A DNA stretch of 64,000 nucleotides, taken from positions 37,358,630 to 37,422,629 of the forward strand of contig NC_068970.1 of the NCBI RefSeq assembly GCF_016808095.1, read 5' to 3'. The DNA comes from Vigna angularis (taxonomy: Eukaryota > Streptophyta > Magnoliopsida > Fabales > Fabaceae). The notes under the pieces are model-generated. The model was not told the DNA's origin, made no database searches, and saw only the letters and a list, made by a program, of their open reading frames with translations. This document shows positions 12,011 through 22,640 of the stretch, in pieces. A program made the position numbers and the translations under genes. Numbering within the stretch: position 1 is the stretch's first letter; each line of letters begins with the position of its first letter.

Positions 12011-13095
12011 GATTCCAACACATATTCCTTGATTTCATCACTCGTTTCAATTTTGCTGGCCAGTACTGCTCTTGAATTCAACAAAGATTTCATCTTTGGA
12101 ATTTTCCATTAATGTTGGATATATGCTAGATACTACAGCTTGGAAAAGATCAATATAGTTCAATATTATTATATATTGAAATCTATCATATAGTAAATGT
12201 ATTTTGAAAGAAATATATTAATGTATATTATGACCAGAAATAAAAATTTGTTATAGAGTTGAAATTTGATTGAAATATATGTAGCTCATCAACCTTGTTG
12301 TAATCGAGTTCTGCATATATTAATATCTTCTCAAGAGATCTTCAGGTTTGTTGATGTTATTTGACATTAGAATAGTTACAATCAATTTTCTTAGGAAGTG
12401 TCCTTATCTCCAATCTTTGATTTTCTTAATAACTTCTATATGTTTTGTATCATCTGCTAAAACTCTAGAAACTAAGGAGGCTTCTCTAAATGTAAGATAT
12501 GTTTTATTTTTGACATTTCTAAGATCTTTGCATGAGAGTGGACCTTTCACAACTGTTAGCATTCTCCTTAGATAAAAAAGTTCACTAGTTATTAGGGGAA
12601 CCTACACGAGTCTTCCAATGGTGTCGCCATTTTGGCTTGGTTTCCAACACCTTTGATTCTTATTGTAAACATACTCAAATATGAATTGTGGATATGTTAA
12701 ATTCCTTGCTTTTGGAGTATTTCTTATTGCATTCATTCAACTTGTAAACATGGACTCTCTAACTATAGGTTTGACTATTATCTCATCAATATCATCATCT
12801 TCAAATACAGACTGCTCATCGGGAAAATGATAAAATAATCTTTCCATAGCTAGATTTCTCCCATGAATAGGAAATGAACATATTCTCCAACATGCTTCAC
12901 ATGGCGATATATACTTGTAATCCAGATATTGTTTGATCTCATATGGTGGTTGTTGTAGTAAGGACGTTTCATTGTCATTGAAAACTATAACAGTTGTAAT
13001 TCTGTCAACAATTGTAATTTTTTCATAACCTTTGTTGATATACTTAAATAAGTACTTGATGGAATAAGTTAAATGACATAAAAATATGAACTTGA

Positions 13096-13444
13096 AGCCA
13101 AAATTAAACATAAATAAGATCAAAGAACCATACCATACTTTTTATTGCTCATTAAGCTACTGACACAAAGCAAACAAAATTTCCGTCCACAAAATCCATA
13201 CCAAGTATAAAAGAAACCTTCTATGAAAAAAATATATAAACCACTAAGTAAGGAGCATAAAAATAAAATAAACCCCAAAGTATAGAAAAGAAGGTTTGCT
13301 TGTATTTTCATATAAATACACCTAAATGCAGTAAAAATATCATACATTAGATAAAAAAATTAACCTACATAATATAAATGCTTTCAGAATGAATGATAAT
13401 GAAAAGAAAAACAAAATCTTCCTATAGAAACCAAAATAGAAAAG
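13096..13444. other. AT-rich flank without recognisable features
   Basis: Contains a 75-codon minus-strand frame (13120-13347) of Phe/Leu/Cys-rich composition with no family resemblance. It lies directly upstream of the Helitron remnant and may be decayed Helitron sequence. Confidence 0.3.
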
Positions 13445-13546
13445 AAAGATATACACATACAAAAATACCTTTTTTCATAAAGAAGATACGAAAAACAAAT
13501 CAAAACTAACATACAATATTAGCATAGCGAAGATTAAAAGGAAAAA
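13445..13546 (+). repeat. about 100-bp direct repeat, left of the CACTA-like element
   Basis: Shares TATACACATACAAAAATA and following A-rich words with the sequence directly right of the element (TATACACGTACAAAAATA at 22662-22679). Similarity is clear over the first 60 bp and weaker after that. It is far too long for a target duplication. Confidence 0.5.
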
Positions 13547-13569
13547 CTACTACAGAAATGACTATTGAT

Positions 13570-13760
13570 AGAGCCTAATAGATAGCGTTTTTTTAAAGAA
13601 GCGCTATCTATTAATGTGCAAAATAATTAAAATAAATAAATTAATATTATTTTTGTAATTTATAATTTAAAATAAATTAATAGATAGCGTTGCGCTATGT
13701 ATTCTAGTATAATAGATAGCGCTTTCCCGTCTATTTGTACACACTAGATAGCGTTTATCC
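13570..13760. repeat. left subterminal inverted-repeat array (TAGATAGCGC type)
   Basis: Several copies of AATAGATAGCGTTT or its complement (GCGCTATCTATT), spaced 30-70 bp. They match the array at the right end of the same element. Such arrays bind the element's own transposase in characterised CACTA families. Confidence 0.75.
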
Positions 13761-14763
13761 AAAGAAGAGATATGTATTATGTGTTTAAAAACTTTTTAAA
13801 GAGAGGTTTTTAGTTCTCTTCATTTTGGTGCTTCTTTTAGGTTTCTCCTTCGATTTTTTGTTTCACATTCGGATTTTCTTTTCTCCTTCATGATTTGTTT
13901 TCATTTTCTTCATTTTTCTTCGTTTCGCTCGTGCGGCTTGTGCTTCGAAGAGGATTGTTTGACTTCATTTCGTTTCGTTTGTTCGGCTTCGTGCTTCGTT
14001 TGCTTTGTGCTTGATTTTGCTTGTTCGTCTTCGTGCTTCGTTTCGCTCCGTTCATCTACTGGGTTAGGTATGTTCCCCCTTCCCTCTTTCTCTTCTCTTT
14101 TGTTTTTCTTTTTTTAAAACCCTAGAGGAACGAAAGTAAGGGTATCGACTTATTCTGTTATTGCAAGTATTAAATTGGAAGAAGTTCATTGGGGAAGGAA
14201 TGGTAACGATAGTAGAGACTCGAAGGTTTTATGTTTCGGAAAATTTTATGTTTGACGAAAATTTTGTATACATATTCTATTTAAACCTCTTGAAACATGT
14301 ATACGTATATTGTGGTTTTAGAATTAATAGAATCTGATTGACGTGTGTTGATGTTACCAAACATGAATTACTTTGTTTGTATAGAAGGGTTTTATTCCAT
14401 AGTTTAAATGATTCCCTACAATGTACAATGTAGATAAGGTAAATATTTTATTCAAAGGATGTCTCCTTTTACGTGATTATAATTTAATCAAAACCTATTG
14501 TATGATTGGTTTCTTGAAAAATTGTTTGCAGGAATTAAAATGTAGTACTATAAGTATTATTGGCCTGCACTTGGTTCTTTGAAATTGTAATTGCTGTAAA
14601 AATAAATGTTGATATGTTCATTGTTGGTTTGGTCTAGGTTTAAGCTAATTAAGGATTTATGGATTCTGTATAGTTGCTGCGCAGTTATAGTTGACTTGGG
14701 AATGTCTTTAAAATAGATTAAACTTTATTGGAATGATAAAAGTTTGTTGGAGCAAGAGTGTAT
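13761..14763 (+). other. non-coding interior of the CACTA-like element, left part
   Basis: A T-rich segment with TTCG-rich words (13860-14060) is followed by intron-like DNA leading to an acceptor-like TTCAG at about 14763. A 75-codon frame at 13890-14117 is low-complexity Ser/Phe/Cys and not credible. The T-rich part may be a 5' leader of a former element transcript. Confidence 0.35.
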
Positions 14764-15044
14764 TCAGTCTTTTTACCTTCTTGGTCTCCCTAGCATTCTT
14801 TGGTGAGAGATTTACTTGGTTAAAGCTCTTTAGTGTTCTTCTTTGTATGGGAGGAACAATAGTTGTAAGTCTAGGTGACTCGAAATCCGGTTTAAGAACA
14901 AGTGCATCAAATCCTCTTCTTGGAGACATTTTCTCTCTTCTTTCTACAGGATTATATGCAGTTTATATAACTCTTATTCCAATGAAATTACCTGATGGTG
15001 ATGGAAAGAGTGGTGAAGCTAGTACAGCTCAGTTTCTTGGATAT

Positions 15045-15268
15045 TGTTAGGATATTTATCCTATTTTATCATCATTATAGTGTGTTAAGGGTTACCCTAT
15101 TTATCATGATTATATTGTGTCTAGGATTACCCTATTTATCATGATTATATTGTGTTTAGGGTTACCCTATTTATCATGTACTTGTGTATCAATTTATTCT
15201 TATAAATAGAAGATTGTGAGAGGGATCAATCAAGCCCTCTAGAATTATTTTACAGTTCAATCTTAAGT
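15045..15268 (+). repeat. 5' LTR of the copia element (224 bp)
   Basis: Contains three copies of an about 34-bp unit (TTACCCTATTTATCATGATT...). The 3' LTR has two. A TATAAATAGAAG box at about 15200-15211 is the likely LTR promoter. Confidence 0.9.
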
Positions 15269-15280
15269 TGGTATCAGAGC
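15269..15280 (+). other. primer-binding site (tRNA-iMet)
   Basis: TGGTATCAGAGC starts directly after the 5' LTR. This is the standard priming site of plant copia elements. Confidence 0.95.
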
Positions 15281-15339
15281 GGGTCGATCCCGCTCTGGTT
15301 TCTGTCTCGTAATATATATCTGTCCGGCGCCATAGTTCT

Positions 15340-15437
15340 TCGTCGCCCGCCGCCGGCCACCGTCCACCGTCGGCCACCGCCGTCCGTCGCCGGCCACCGT
15401 CGCCGCCGGCCACCGCCCGCAGTTGCCGGCCACCGTC
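15340..15437 (+). repeat. GC-rich minisatellite in the copia leader
   Basis: A run of CGCCGGCCACCGTC-like units of roughly 12-15 bp lies between the primer-binding site and the gag start. It is by far the most GC-rich spot in this part of the window. The minus-strand frames it opens (Gly/Arg-rich) are compositional artefacts. Confidence 0.8.
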
Positions 15438-15518
15438 GTCCATCATTATCACAGTTTCCTTCATCTAAACCCTTAGGGTTTTCTTGTTCCTCGCTAGTAC
15501 TATTCGTCTTCTTCAAAA

Positions 15519-18500
15519 ATGGCGTCTGGCAGTACTCTTTCCTTCTCTAGAAGTCCATCAATTACCTCCGAGAAGCTAAATGGAAAAAATTATCTGTCAT
15601 GGTCTGCTGCCGTTGAGATGTGGTTCCTTGGCCAAGGGCATTATGACCACCTTGAGCGAGATGGAAGCCATGTGCCTACTGAAAAAGCTGATCAGTGGAA
15701 ACAAGTAGATTTCCAATTGTGTGCCCTGTTATGGCAATCAGTGGAACCCAAACTTCTTGTATCTTTGAGGGCTTTCAAAACTTGTCACTCCTTTTGGAAG
15801 AAAGCCCAAAGCATTTATGCCAACGATATTCAACGTCTCTATGACACTACGAACAAGCTTGCATCTCTTAAAATGGCAGACCATGATATGGTGTCCTTCA
15901 TGGCTGAAGCCCAATCTGCTGTCGAAGAACTTAGGATGTTTTTGGAAGTAGATCCATTAGAGGATATCAAAAAGAAACTAGACAAATTTTACATGGTGTT
16001 GATCCTTCGTGCCCTACATCCCGATTTTGATCATCTCAGAGATCAACTTCTAACTAGTCATGAGGTCCCCTCTATGGAAACATTGACCACTCGCCTTCTG
16101 CATGTCGCGGTACCTCAAACTCAAGAAGCGCATGAACTAGTGGAACCATCTGTCATGGTTGCCACACGAGGAAGAGGAGGACGTGGCACTAGAGGAGGAG
16201 GATGAGGAGGTCGGGGACGTCCTCAATGCACATACTGTAAAAGGATGGGTCATACTCAAGAGAATTGCTACTCCTTACATGGTTTCCCTTCCAAAACCGC
16301 CAATATTTCGAAGACTGAAACTGCCACTTCAAAGACTGAAACTTCCACTTCTATGTTGTCTGAGGATGAATATCAAGAGTATTTAAGGTTAAAGTCTAAC
16401 AGCTTGGCACAACCATCTCAATCTCCCAATACATCAACAGCCTACATTTCTCAATCTATGGAAGGTCACAATTCATGGGTAATTGACTCAGGTGCTTCTG
16501 ATCACATTTCTATTAATACCTATTTATTCTCATCTATTTCCTTTCGAGAAAAACCTCATTTCATAACCCTTGCAAATGGATCTAAAACTTCTTCCAAAGG
16601 AGTCGGTCATGTTTCTTTATCTCCCTCCCTTAATCTCAACTCAGTCCTTTTTGTCCCTAATTGTCCTTTTAATTTAATTTCCTTAAGCCAGTTGACTAAA
16701 ATGTTAAATTGTTCAATAACCTTTGATCATAAATCTTTTGTTATACAGGAGCGTGGTTCGGGGAGACAGATTGGAGAAGGATATGAAGCTGGCGGATTAT
16801 ACCATTTTGGATCTCGTCCAAGGGTGTCTTGTGTTGCTGCTCCTAATCCTAAAGTGCTACATGATCGACTTGGCCATCCTCATTTGTCCAAATTAAAAAA
16901 AATGTGTCCTGAACTGAGTGGTCTCCAAACCTTAGAATGTGAGTCATGTCAATTAGGAAAACATGTTAGATCTTCCTTTCCTAAAAGGTCTCAATCAATA
17001 TGTAATTCTAGTTTTTCCATCATCCATTCTGATATATGGGGACCTAGTCATATCTCCTCCTTTGGTATTAGATATTTTGTTACCTTTATTGATGAATATT
17101 CACGATGTACTTGGGTTTATCTTATGAAAAATCGTTCTGAATTATTAGCTATCTTTACATCCTTTTTGAATGAAATCAAGAATCAATTTGGTCAAGTAAT
17201 CAAAATATTAAGAAGTAATAATGCAAAAGAGTATTTCTCATCCTCCTTTTCTGCCATCTTGAGTTCCCATGGTATCTTACATCAGTCTACTTGTCCTCAT
17301 ACACCACAGCAAAATGGTATAGCAGAACGAAAAAATAGACACTTGGTTGAAACTGCTCGTACCCTTTTGCTTGGTGCCCATATTCCTGTCCATCACGGGG
17401 ATGCCATCTTAACTGCATGTTATCTTATTAATAGGATGCCCTCCTCCTCTCTTAATAATAAAGTCCCTTTCTCCATTTTGTTTCCTAATGATCCTCTCTT
17501 TCATACATCTCCCCGAGTGTTTGGCTGTGTATGTTTTGTTCATGACATGTCTCCAGGTCTAGACAAACTCTCCGCTCGCGCTCTCAAATGTGTCTTCTTA
17601 GGTTATTCTCGACTTCAAAAAGGATATCGGTGTTACTCTCCTGAAACTAAGAAGTATTACATGTCTGCCAATGTCACATTCTTTGAACAGACTCCTTACT
17701 TCTCTCCATCTGTTCAGGATGTTTCTATCCTCCAGTAGGTCCTTCCTATTCCAATGGCTGAGTCAAATGGCTCCACTGTCTCTGTCATTCCAAGTCTTGA
17801 TCACAATCCTTCTACACCTGTTTCTCCACATACTGAGATCATCCCACACAGAGCCCTAATGGATAGTCCACCTCCCCAAGACAATGGTGAATCTCCTACT
17901 TCAGATTCTTCTCCCTCGTCACCTCCTCCCACGCCTCTTGGTGCAAATGATTCAGCATGGCCTATTGCCCTCAGAAAAGGTACTCGTTCCACTTGAAACC
18001 CTCATTCTATTTATAATTTTCTAAGCTATCATCGATTGTCGCCCTCCTATTTTTCTCTTTTATCCTCAGTGTTCTCTGTTGTTATACCCAAGAATGTGAA
18101 AGAAGCACTTGATCATCCTGGATGGCGACAAGCTATGATTGCAGAAATGCAGGCTCTTGACCACAGTAATACTTGGGTGCTGGTGCCCCTTCCCCCAGGA
18201 AAAAAGGCGGTTGGTTGTCGATGGATGTATGCAGTTAAAGTTGGCCCTGATGGTGAAATTGATCGGCTCAAAGCTCGGCTTGTTGCAAAAGGTTACACTC
18301 AGGTTTATGGTCTTGATTATTGTGACACTTTCTCTCCTGTAGCCAAGATGATTACTATTCGTCTCTTTTTTGCCATGGCAGCCATTCGTCACTGGCCACT
18401 TCATCAATTGGATATCAGGAATGCCTTTCTACATGGTGATCTTGAGGAAGAAGTTTATATGGAGCAACCTCTTGGGTTTGTTGCTCAGGGGGAGTCTGGT

Positions 18501-19625
18501 ATGGTATGCAAATTGCATCGATCTCTATATGGCCTCTAGCAATCCCCACGTGCTTGGTTTGGAAAGTTTAGCTCCATTGTTCAAAAATTTGGGCTAAAAC
18601 GCAGTGAAGCAGACCATTCAGTTTTTTATTGTCATTCTTCTCTCAGGAAATGTGTTTACTTAATAGTATATGTTGATGATATTGTCATTACAGGAAATGA
18701 TGTTGTTGGAATATCTCAACTAAAAGAGTACTTGTGTAGACATTTTCAAACCAAGGATCTTGGAAGTCTCAAATACTTCTTAGGCATTGAAGTAGCGCAA
18801 TCAAAAGATGGAGTTGTAATCTCCCAAAGGAAGTATGCTCTTGATATATTACAAGAAACAGGCATGATTGATTGTAGACCGGTAGACAGTCCCATGGACC
18901 CAAACCAGAAATTAAGGACAGAAGAAGGTGAATTATTCTCCGATCCAAAGAAGTATAGGAGGCTGGTTGGAAAACTGATTTATCTCACTATTACAAGGCC
19001 AGATCTATCCTTTGCAGTTGGAGTGGTTAGTCAGTTCATGCAGGCTCCATGTGTTGACCATTGGAATGCTCTCATTCGCATTCTAAGGTATGTAAAGAAG
19101 GCTCCCGGGCAAGGATTGTTATATGAAGATAAAGGAAGCATTCAAGTCTCTGGGTATTGTGATGCAGATTGGGCAGGTTCACCTATTGATAGACGGTATA
19201 CTACAGGATATTGTGTTTTTCTGGGAGGAAACATTATTTCATGGAAAAGTAAGAAACAGAATGTAGTAGCTCGATCAACCGCGGAAGCCGAGTATAGGGC
19301 AATGGCATCACTAACATGTGAACTTATATGGGTGAAACAATTCCTTCAAGAGGTTAAATTTTGTGACATCCATACTATGAAGATGTATTGCGACAATCAA
19401 GCTGCTCTCCACATTGCATCAAATTCAGTGTTTCACGAGAGGACTAAACATATAGAAATTGATTGTCATTATGTTCGTGAAAAGTTGTTAACCAAAGAAA
19501 TATGTACTGAGTTTATTGGGTCAAACAATCAACTCGCAGATGTATTGACCAAGTCATTAAGGGGTCCTCGGATTGAGTTTATTTGTTCCAAGCTTGGTAC
19601 ATACAATTTGTATGCTCCAGCTTGA
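15519..19625 (+). pseudogene. copia gag-pol polyprotein with four nonsense codons
   Basis: One uninterrupted frame of about 1,369 codons contains only point stops: TGA 16203-16205, TAG 17736-17738, TGA 17994-17996 and TAG 18537-18539. There is no frameshift. In order it has a gag (UBN2-like) region from the ATG at 15519, a zinc knuckle CTYCKRMGHTQENC at 16227-16268, and a protease WVIDSGASDH near 16480. Next come the GAG-pre-integrase part (HDRLGHPHLSKL) and the integrase (HSDIWGP, then GIAERKNR). The reverse transcriptase follows, with FSPVAKMITIR, LDIRNAFLHGDLEEEVYM and YVDDIVITG. RNase H comes last, with YCDADWAG, STAEAEYRAM, YCDNQAAL and HIEIDCHYVRE. In the integrase the usual RSDNAKEY is RSNNAKEY: the second catalytic Asp (codon 17217-17219) is Asn. 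The element therefore cannot move by itself. Confidence 0.93.
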
Positions 19626-19632
19626 GGGGGAG
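19624..19632 (+). other. polypurine tract
   Basis: GAGGGGGAG ends directly before the TG of the 3' LTR. It is the expected start of plus-strand DNA synthesis and overlaps the gag-pol stop. Confidence 0.85.
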
Positions 19633-19822
19633 TGTTAGGATATTTATCCTATTTTATCATCATTATAGTGTGTCAAGGGGTTATCCTATTTATCATGATT
19701 ATATTGTGTCTAGGATTACCCTATTTATCATGTACTTGTGTATCAATTTATTTTTATAAATAGAAGATTGTGAGAGGGATCAATCAAGCCCTCTAGAATT
19801 ATTTTACAGTTCAATCTTAAGT
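19633..19822 (+). repeat. 3' LTR of the copia element (190 bp)
   Basis: Matches the 5' LTR but lacks one of its three internal 34-bp units. A few substitutions are present (for example around 19675-19685 and one C/T in the stretch before the TATA box). Confidence 0.9.
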
Positions 19823-20216
19823 GATATCTTGGGCTTTTCAATGTTTTATTTTTTCTTTCAGAGACCCTCATACTAAATATTACCAAGATAGAAAGTTTTA
19901 GTTTGCTTACTTGGAAACAACTTAGTCTGATAATCGGTAAAGGTCAGTATTCACTAGTTTTTGCATTTTGTTTTAAATTTTAGAATGTAGCTAGTTCTTT
20001 AACTGCCCTGCACTTTTGCTGCTAAATCGAAATTGTAATTATGATAGAAGAACGTACCTGTTTTACCTTTGTACTCTCAGTATACCCCTTTCATATGGTT
20101 TTCTACAATAGTCAACTTCTATTGAGAACAATCCTTCAGACATAGGATGTTTACATATGTGCACATTTGTTTGTGTTGTCCAATTAACGTCTATGGGGGA
20201 TGTTTGGCTATTATCA

Positions 20217-21358
20217 GGAATATGTTCCAACATGGTTTGATAATTTCAGTGCAAATGTGGTTGTTGAAGGCACAACTGTCAATTTAGGCCTCTGGGATAC
20301 TACAGGTATGTTTACACAGACTTGTCAATCTTTGTAGCATATACATTTTATATGTAGAGTGGTTAAAAGGGTGAGAGATGAGAGTGGTTACCCTTAACTA
20401 TTCAATGTTGCATTGATGAACAAGACTAGTTTTTCTAACCTTAGAGGATACCAGATAAAATCAATTTACATTATATAAGTTTGAACAAGTTTCACTTTCC
20501 TAACCCTATTTTACAAGATTATGTTAAATTTAAATTTTATTTTTGACTTTATGCAATTTAATTTTTATTGGCTTGCTTGAATTTTGTGATATGCAATGCG
20601 TTATTATGTCAAGAGGATTACAACAGGCTGAGGCCTTTGAGCTACAAGGGGGAAGATGTCTTTGTCCTGGCTTTCTCTTTAGTTAGTCATGCAAGCTATG
20701 AAAATGTGTTGAAGAAGGTATTATAGGTTCTCAGGTATGTTACTCATTGCTTCTTGAAACAGGATTAGTTATTCAACGAGATTAAATTGTAGTTGAATGG
20801 TATTAATAAACTATTGATAGCGCTACTAAAACACTTTTACTTAATACTTAAGTTTAAGTTTGAACAAAAATATTATAATATAAATTACAAAAATTTAATT
20901 AATACAAAGGGGGTTCTAGTCCGATACTTGACGCTCCTTACTGGTTTTCTTGCATTTTCTAATTTCTATATACACATTTCAGTGGGTTCCTGAGCTGCAG
21001 CATTTTGCTCCTAGCATCCCAGTGGTGCTAGTTGGCACCAAATTAAGTAAGTCTCAAGAACTGGTCTTGCAATTTGTCTCCATCGTATACATTCTATCAT
21101 CTATTTTCAGTTTTTTTTTCTTTCTGTTTTTTGCCAAGATAAGTTATGCAGACATCCACATCACCCGCTCACTGGGTTCATTATGTTTTATAGTTTTTTT
21201 TCTTTAACTCTTCCCTATGAGATTTAAATCATGTTGTTTGGTGACACCTTCTTAGTGTGTTGCTAGGATTATATCAGGGATCCGAATAGGAGATTTGCCG
21301 CTGACACAGTTGCCACCATTGGTCTACGTGCTCAACGACTTCCTAACATTGCAGCTGT
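20217..21358 (+). pseudogene. captured ROP/RAC small GTPase gene fragment (four exon pieces)
   Basis: Four blocks follow the exon order of plant Rho-type GTPases. Block 1 (20217-20305) reads [16 protein letters not shown] and [10 protein letters not shown], covering the switch I effector region (usual YVPTVFDNF) and the start of the G3 motif. Block 2 (20613-20717) reads [17 protein letters not shown] and ASYENVLKK. Block 3 (20983-21046) reads WVPELQHFAPSIPVVLVGTKL, the G4 region. Block 4 (about 21267-21358) is a strongly diverged counterpart of the DLRDDKxFFADHPG exon. GT/AG-like borders remain between blocks. The P-loop exon (GDGAVGKT) and the C-terminal lipid-modified tail are absent. DTTG in place of DTAG and other changes mark it as non-functional. 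It lies on the same strand as the transporter fragment. Confidence 0.75.
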
Positions 21359-22397
21359 ATGAAACATACTTATTTTTTAAAATATTGCTAATCAGTTGAT
21401 TGATTTGTTAATTGGACAAACGTGATGGACCATATACAATATAGGATCTATTCACAATTATGAATATTGCCTATCATTTATAGTGTAGCAAACTTGTCCT
21501 TGACAAAGGCCCCTCTAAGACCGACTTACGTAAGATGATAAATTTAATTGCTTCTTTTTTAATAATGACTGCCTTTTAAAGATTGCTAATAATAGGCTTT
21601 AAAGAAATGTTAAATTTTATAGGACCATATAACGCCTGATTCAAAACTTAGGACCTTGCTTCTTCTTTTTTCTGAACTTTATGTGCATGTTTAGTAGTTT
21701 GTCCTTAGTTTAAACTAACTAAGGACCATATAATATGATCTTACGTGTCTTTGGTTTGAATGAGTATTGATTATTTGTATCTAATTTGCAGAGATGTCAA
21801 TTGGGGAGCTATGAATGTGCGTATAATGAAAGGTCAAGTGGAAGGTCCAAACATGGAAGACATTAGGACCAAGTAGGCTTCTTTTATTTTAAATGTTAGT
21901 AATTTGTAGAAATTTGACTACACTTTAGTCTTGTATAGGTAGGTTAATGTAATATTGGGATTGAGTATATCGTTTTATGTACAAATAATGTATTAAATAT
22001 TATTGGACAAGTTAATATATGAATTGAATTCCATTTTGTTTGTTCAATTGAATATGTTGATTTCTAGGTAAATTGGTTGGATGAGATAATAAAATAGGAA
22101 AATTGATTATAAATTCATTCGATGTCATATGTAAGCATGTAAATATTTTAAAAAAAAACAAGTTTTTATAATGTATATGTCAATGTATGTCATAATAGGT
22201 TCATATTAATTAACATTCTTTTTTAGTCCTTTATCATATTTCTCTCAATATTTAATATTTTTTTATATAATAGAACGAATAGATTGTGCGAGTTTGTATA
22301 TAATAGAACCAATATTTTATATTTTCTTTTGAAAAAATATTTTATATTTTTTGAAATATTTTATTCTAAAATTAGTTATTTTTTTTTTTAAATTTAG
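21359..22397 (+). other. non-coding interior of the CACTA-like element, right part
   Basis: AT-rich. A short block at about 21790-21870 looks exon-like (flanked by TTTGCAG and lower AT content), but I cannot match it to a family. Confidence 0.35.
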
Positions 22398-22640
22398 ACC
22401 AATAGATAGCGTTTATTTAAAAAAACGCTATTTATTATCAACCACCAATAGATAGTGTCTATTTAAAAAAGCGCCATCTATTGTCAGCCACGAATAGATT
22501 ACATTTTTTCTAAAAAGTGTTATTTATTCTTAGCCACCAATAGATAGCGCTTTTTTCAGAAGCGCTATCTATTAATAGATAGTGCGTCTATAGATAGCGC
22601 TTAAAAAGCGCTATCTATGATAAAAAAAAGTGTTATCTAT
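22398..22640. repeat. right subterminal inverted-repeat array (TAGATAGCGC type)
   Basis: At least seven TAGATAGCG/TAGATAGTG-like words in both orientations, several paired as hairpins with a short A/T-rich loop (for example 22545-22571 and 22594-22617). This mirrors the left array. Confidence 0.75.

Larger units (their letters stand above)
10640..13095 (-). pseudogene. Helitron replication-helicase protein (PIF1-type), decayed and partly deleted
   Basis: Minus-strand fragments appear in the order of plant Helitron proteins. First is YLFKYINKGYEKITI, with SPCEACWRICSFPIHGRN and ERLFYHFPDEQSV (12737-13060). Next are RMLTVVKGPLSCKDLRNV and GHFLRKLIVTILMSNNINKP (12340-12600), then SIYPTLMEN and RAVLASKIETSDEIKEYV (about 12015-12130). 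The helicase end follows, with TPEFLNSLRT, LKVGAPLMFLRNLDQ, GLCNGSRLIVT and MTINKSQGQSL (10970-11320), and finally a SRLKILI tail near 10930. Most of the helicase core between about 12130 and 12300 is missing. Stops and frameshifts occur throughout, and a solo LTR splits the coding part. The Rep (HUH) domain and the Helitron ends were not found, so only the protein remnant is called. Confidence 0.75.
15045..19822 (+). mobile_element. Ty1/copia LTR retrotransposon, 4.8 kb, complete structure
   Basis: The 5' LTR (15045-15268) and 3' LTR (19633-19822) share the start TGTTAGGATATTTATCC and the end CAGTTCAATCTTAAGT. The insertion is flanked by the 5-bp duplication GATAT (15040-15044 and 19823-19827). 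A primer-binding site complementary to initiator tRNA-Met (TGGTATCAGAGC) follows the 5' LTR directly, and a purine tract (GAGGGGGAG) precedes the 3' LTR. One gag-pol frame fills the interior in the order gag, protease, integrase, reverse transcriptase, RNase H, which defines copia. The LTRs differ at only a few bases plus one missing 34-bp repeat unit, so the insertion is fairly recent. Note that the LTR ends in AGT rather than the usual CA. Confidence 0.95.
14764..19942 (+). pseudogene. captured SLC35F/EamA-type transporter exon, split by copia
   Basis: From about 14764 the frame reads LFTFLVSLAFFGERFTWLKL, then LFSVLLCMGGTIVVSLGDS, then DIFSLLSTGLYAVYITLIP and AQFLGY, and is then cut at 15044. 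After the copia element it resumes at 19828 with LGLFNVLFFL, then ILNITKIESF and LLTWKQLSLIIGKG, ending near a GT donor at about 19942. Dropping the insertion and one GATAT copy restores the frame exactly, so both parts were one exon. The sequence matches plant DMT-family solute carriers (SLC35F5-like, also annotated as thiamine-repressible or vacuolar membrane transporter-like), with alternating hydrophobic helices. Only the middle of the protein is present, with no N- or C-terminal exons, so it is a gene fragment carried by the CACTA-like element. Confidence 0.8.

Noticed and set aside
13120..13347. Hydrophobic 75-codon minus-strand frame that could be a membrane protein
   Set aside because: Composition follows AT-rich DNA, with no family motif. 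It is more likely decayed transposon sequence.
15189..15516. Gly/Arg-rich minus-strand frames near the copia 5' end
   Set aside because: They come from the GC-rich minisatellite and have no domain. The plus strand carries the element's leader and gag start.
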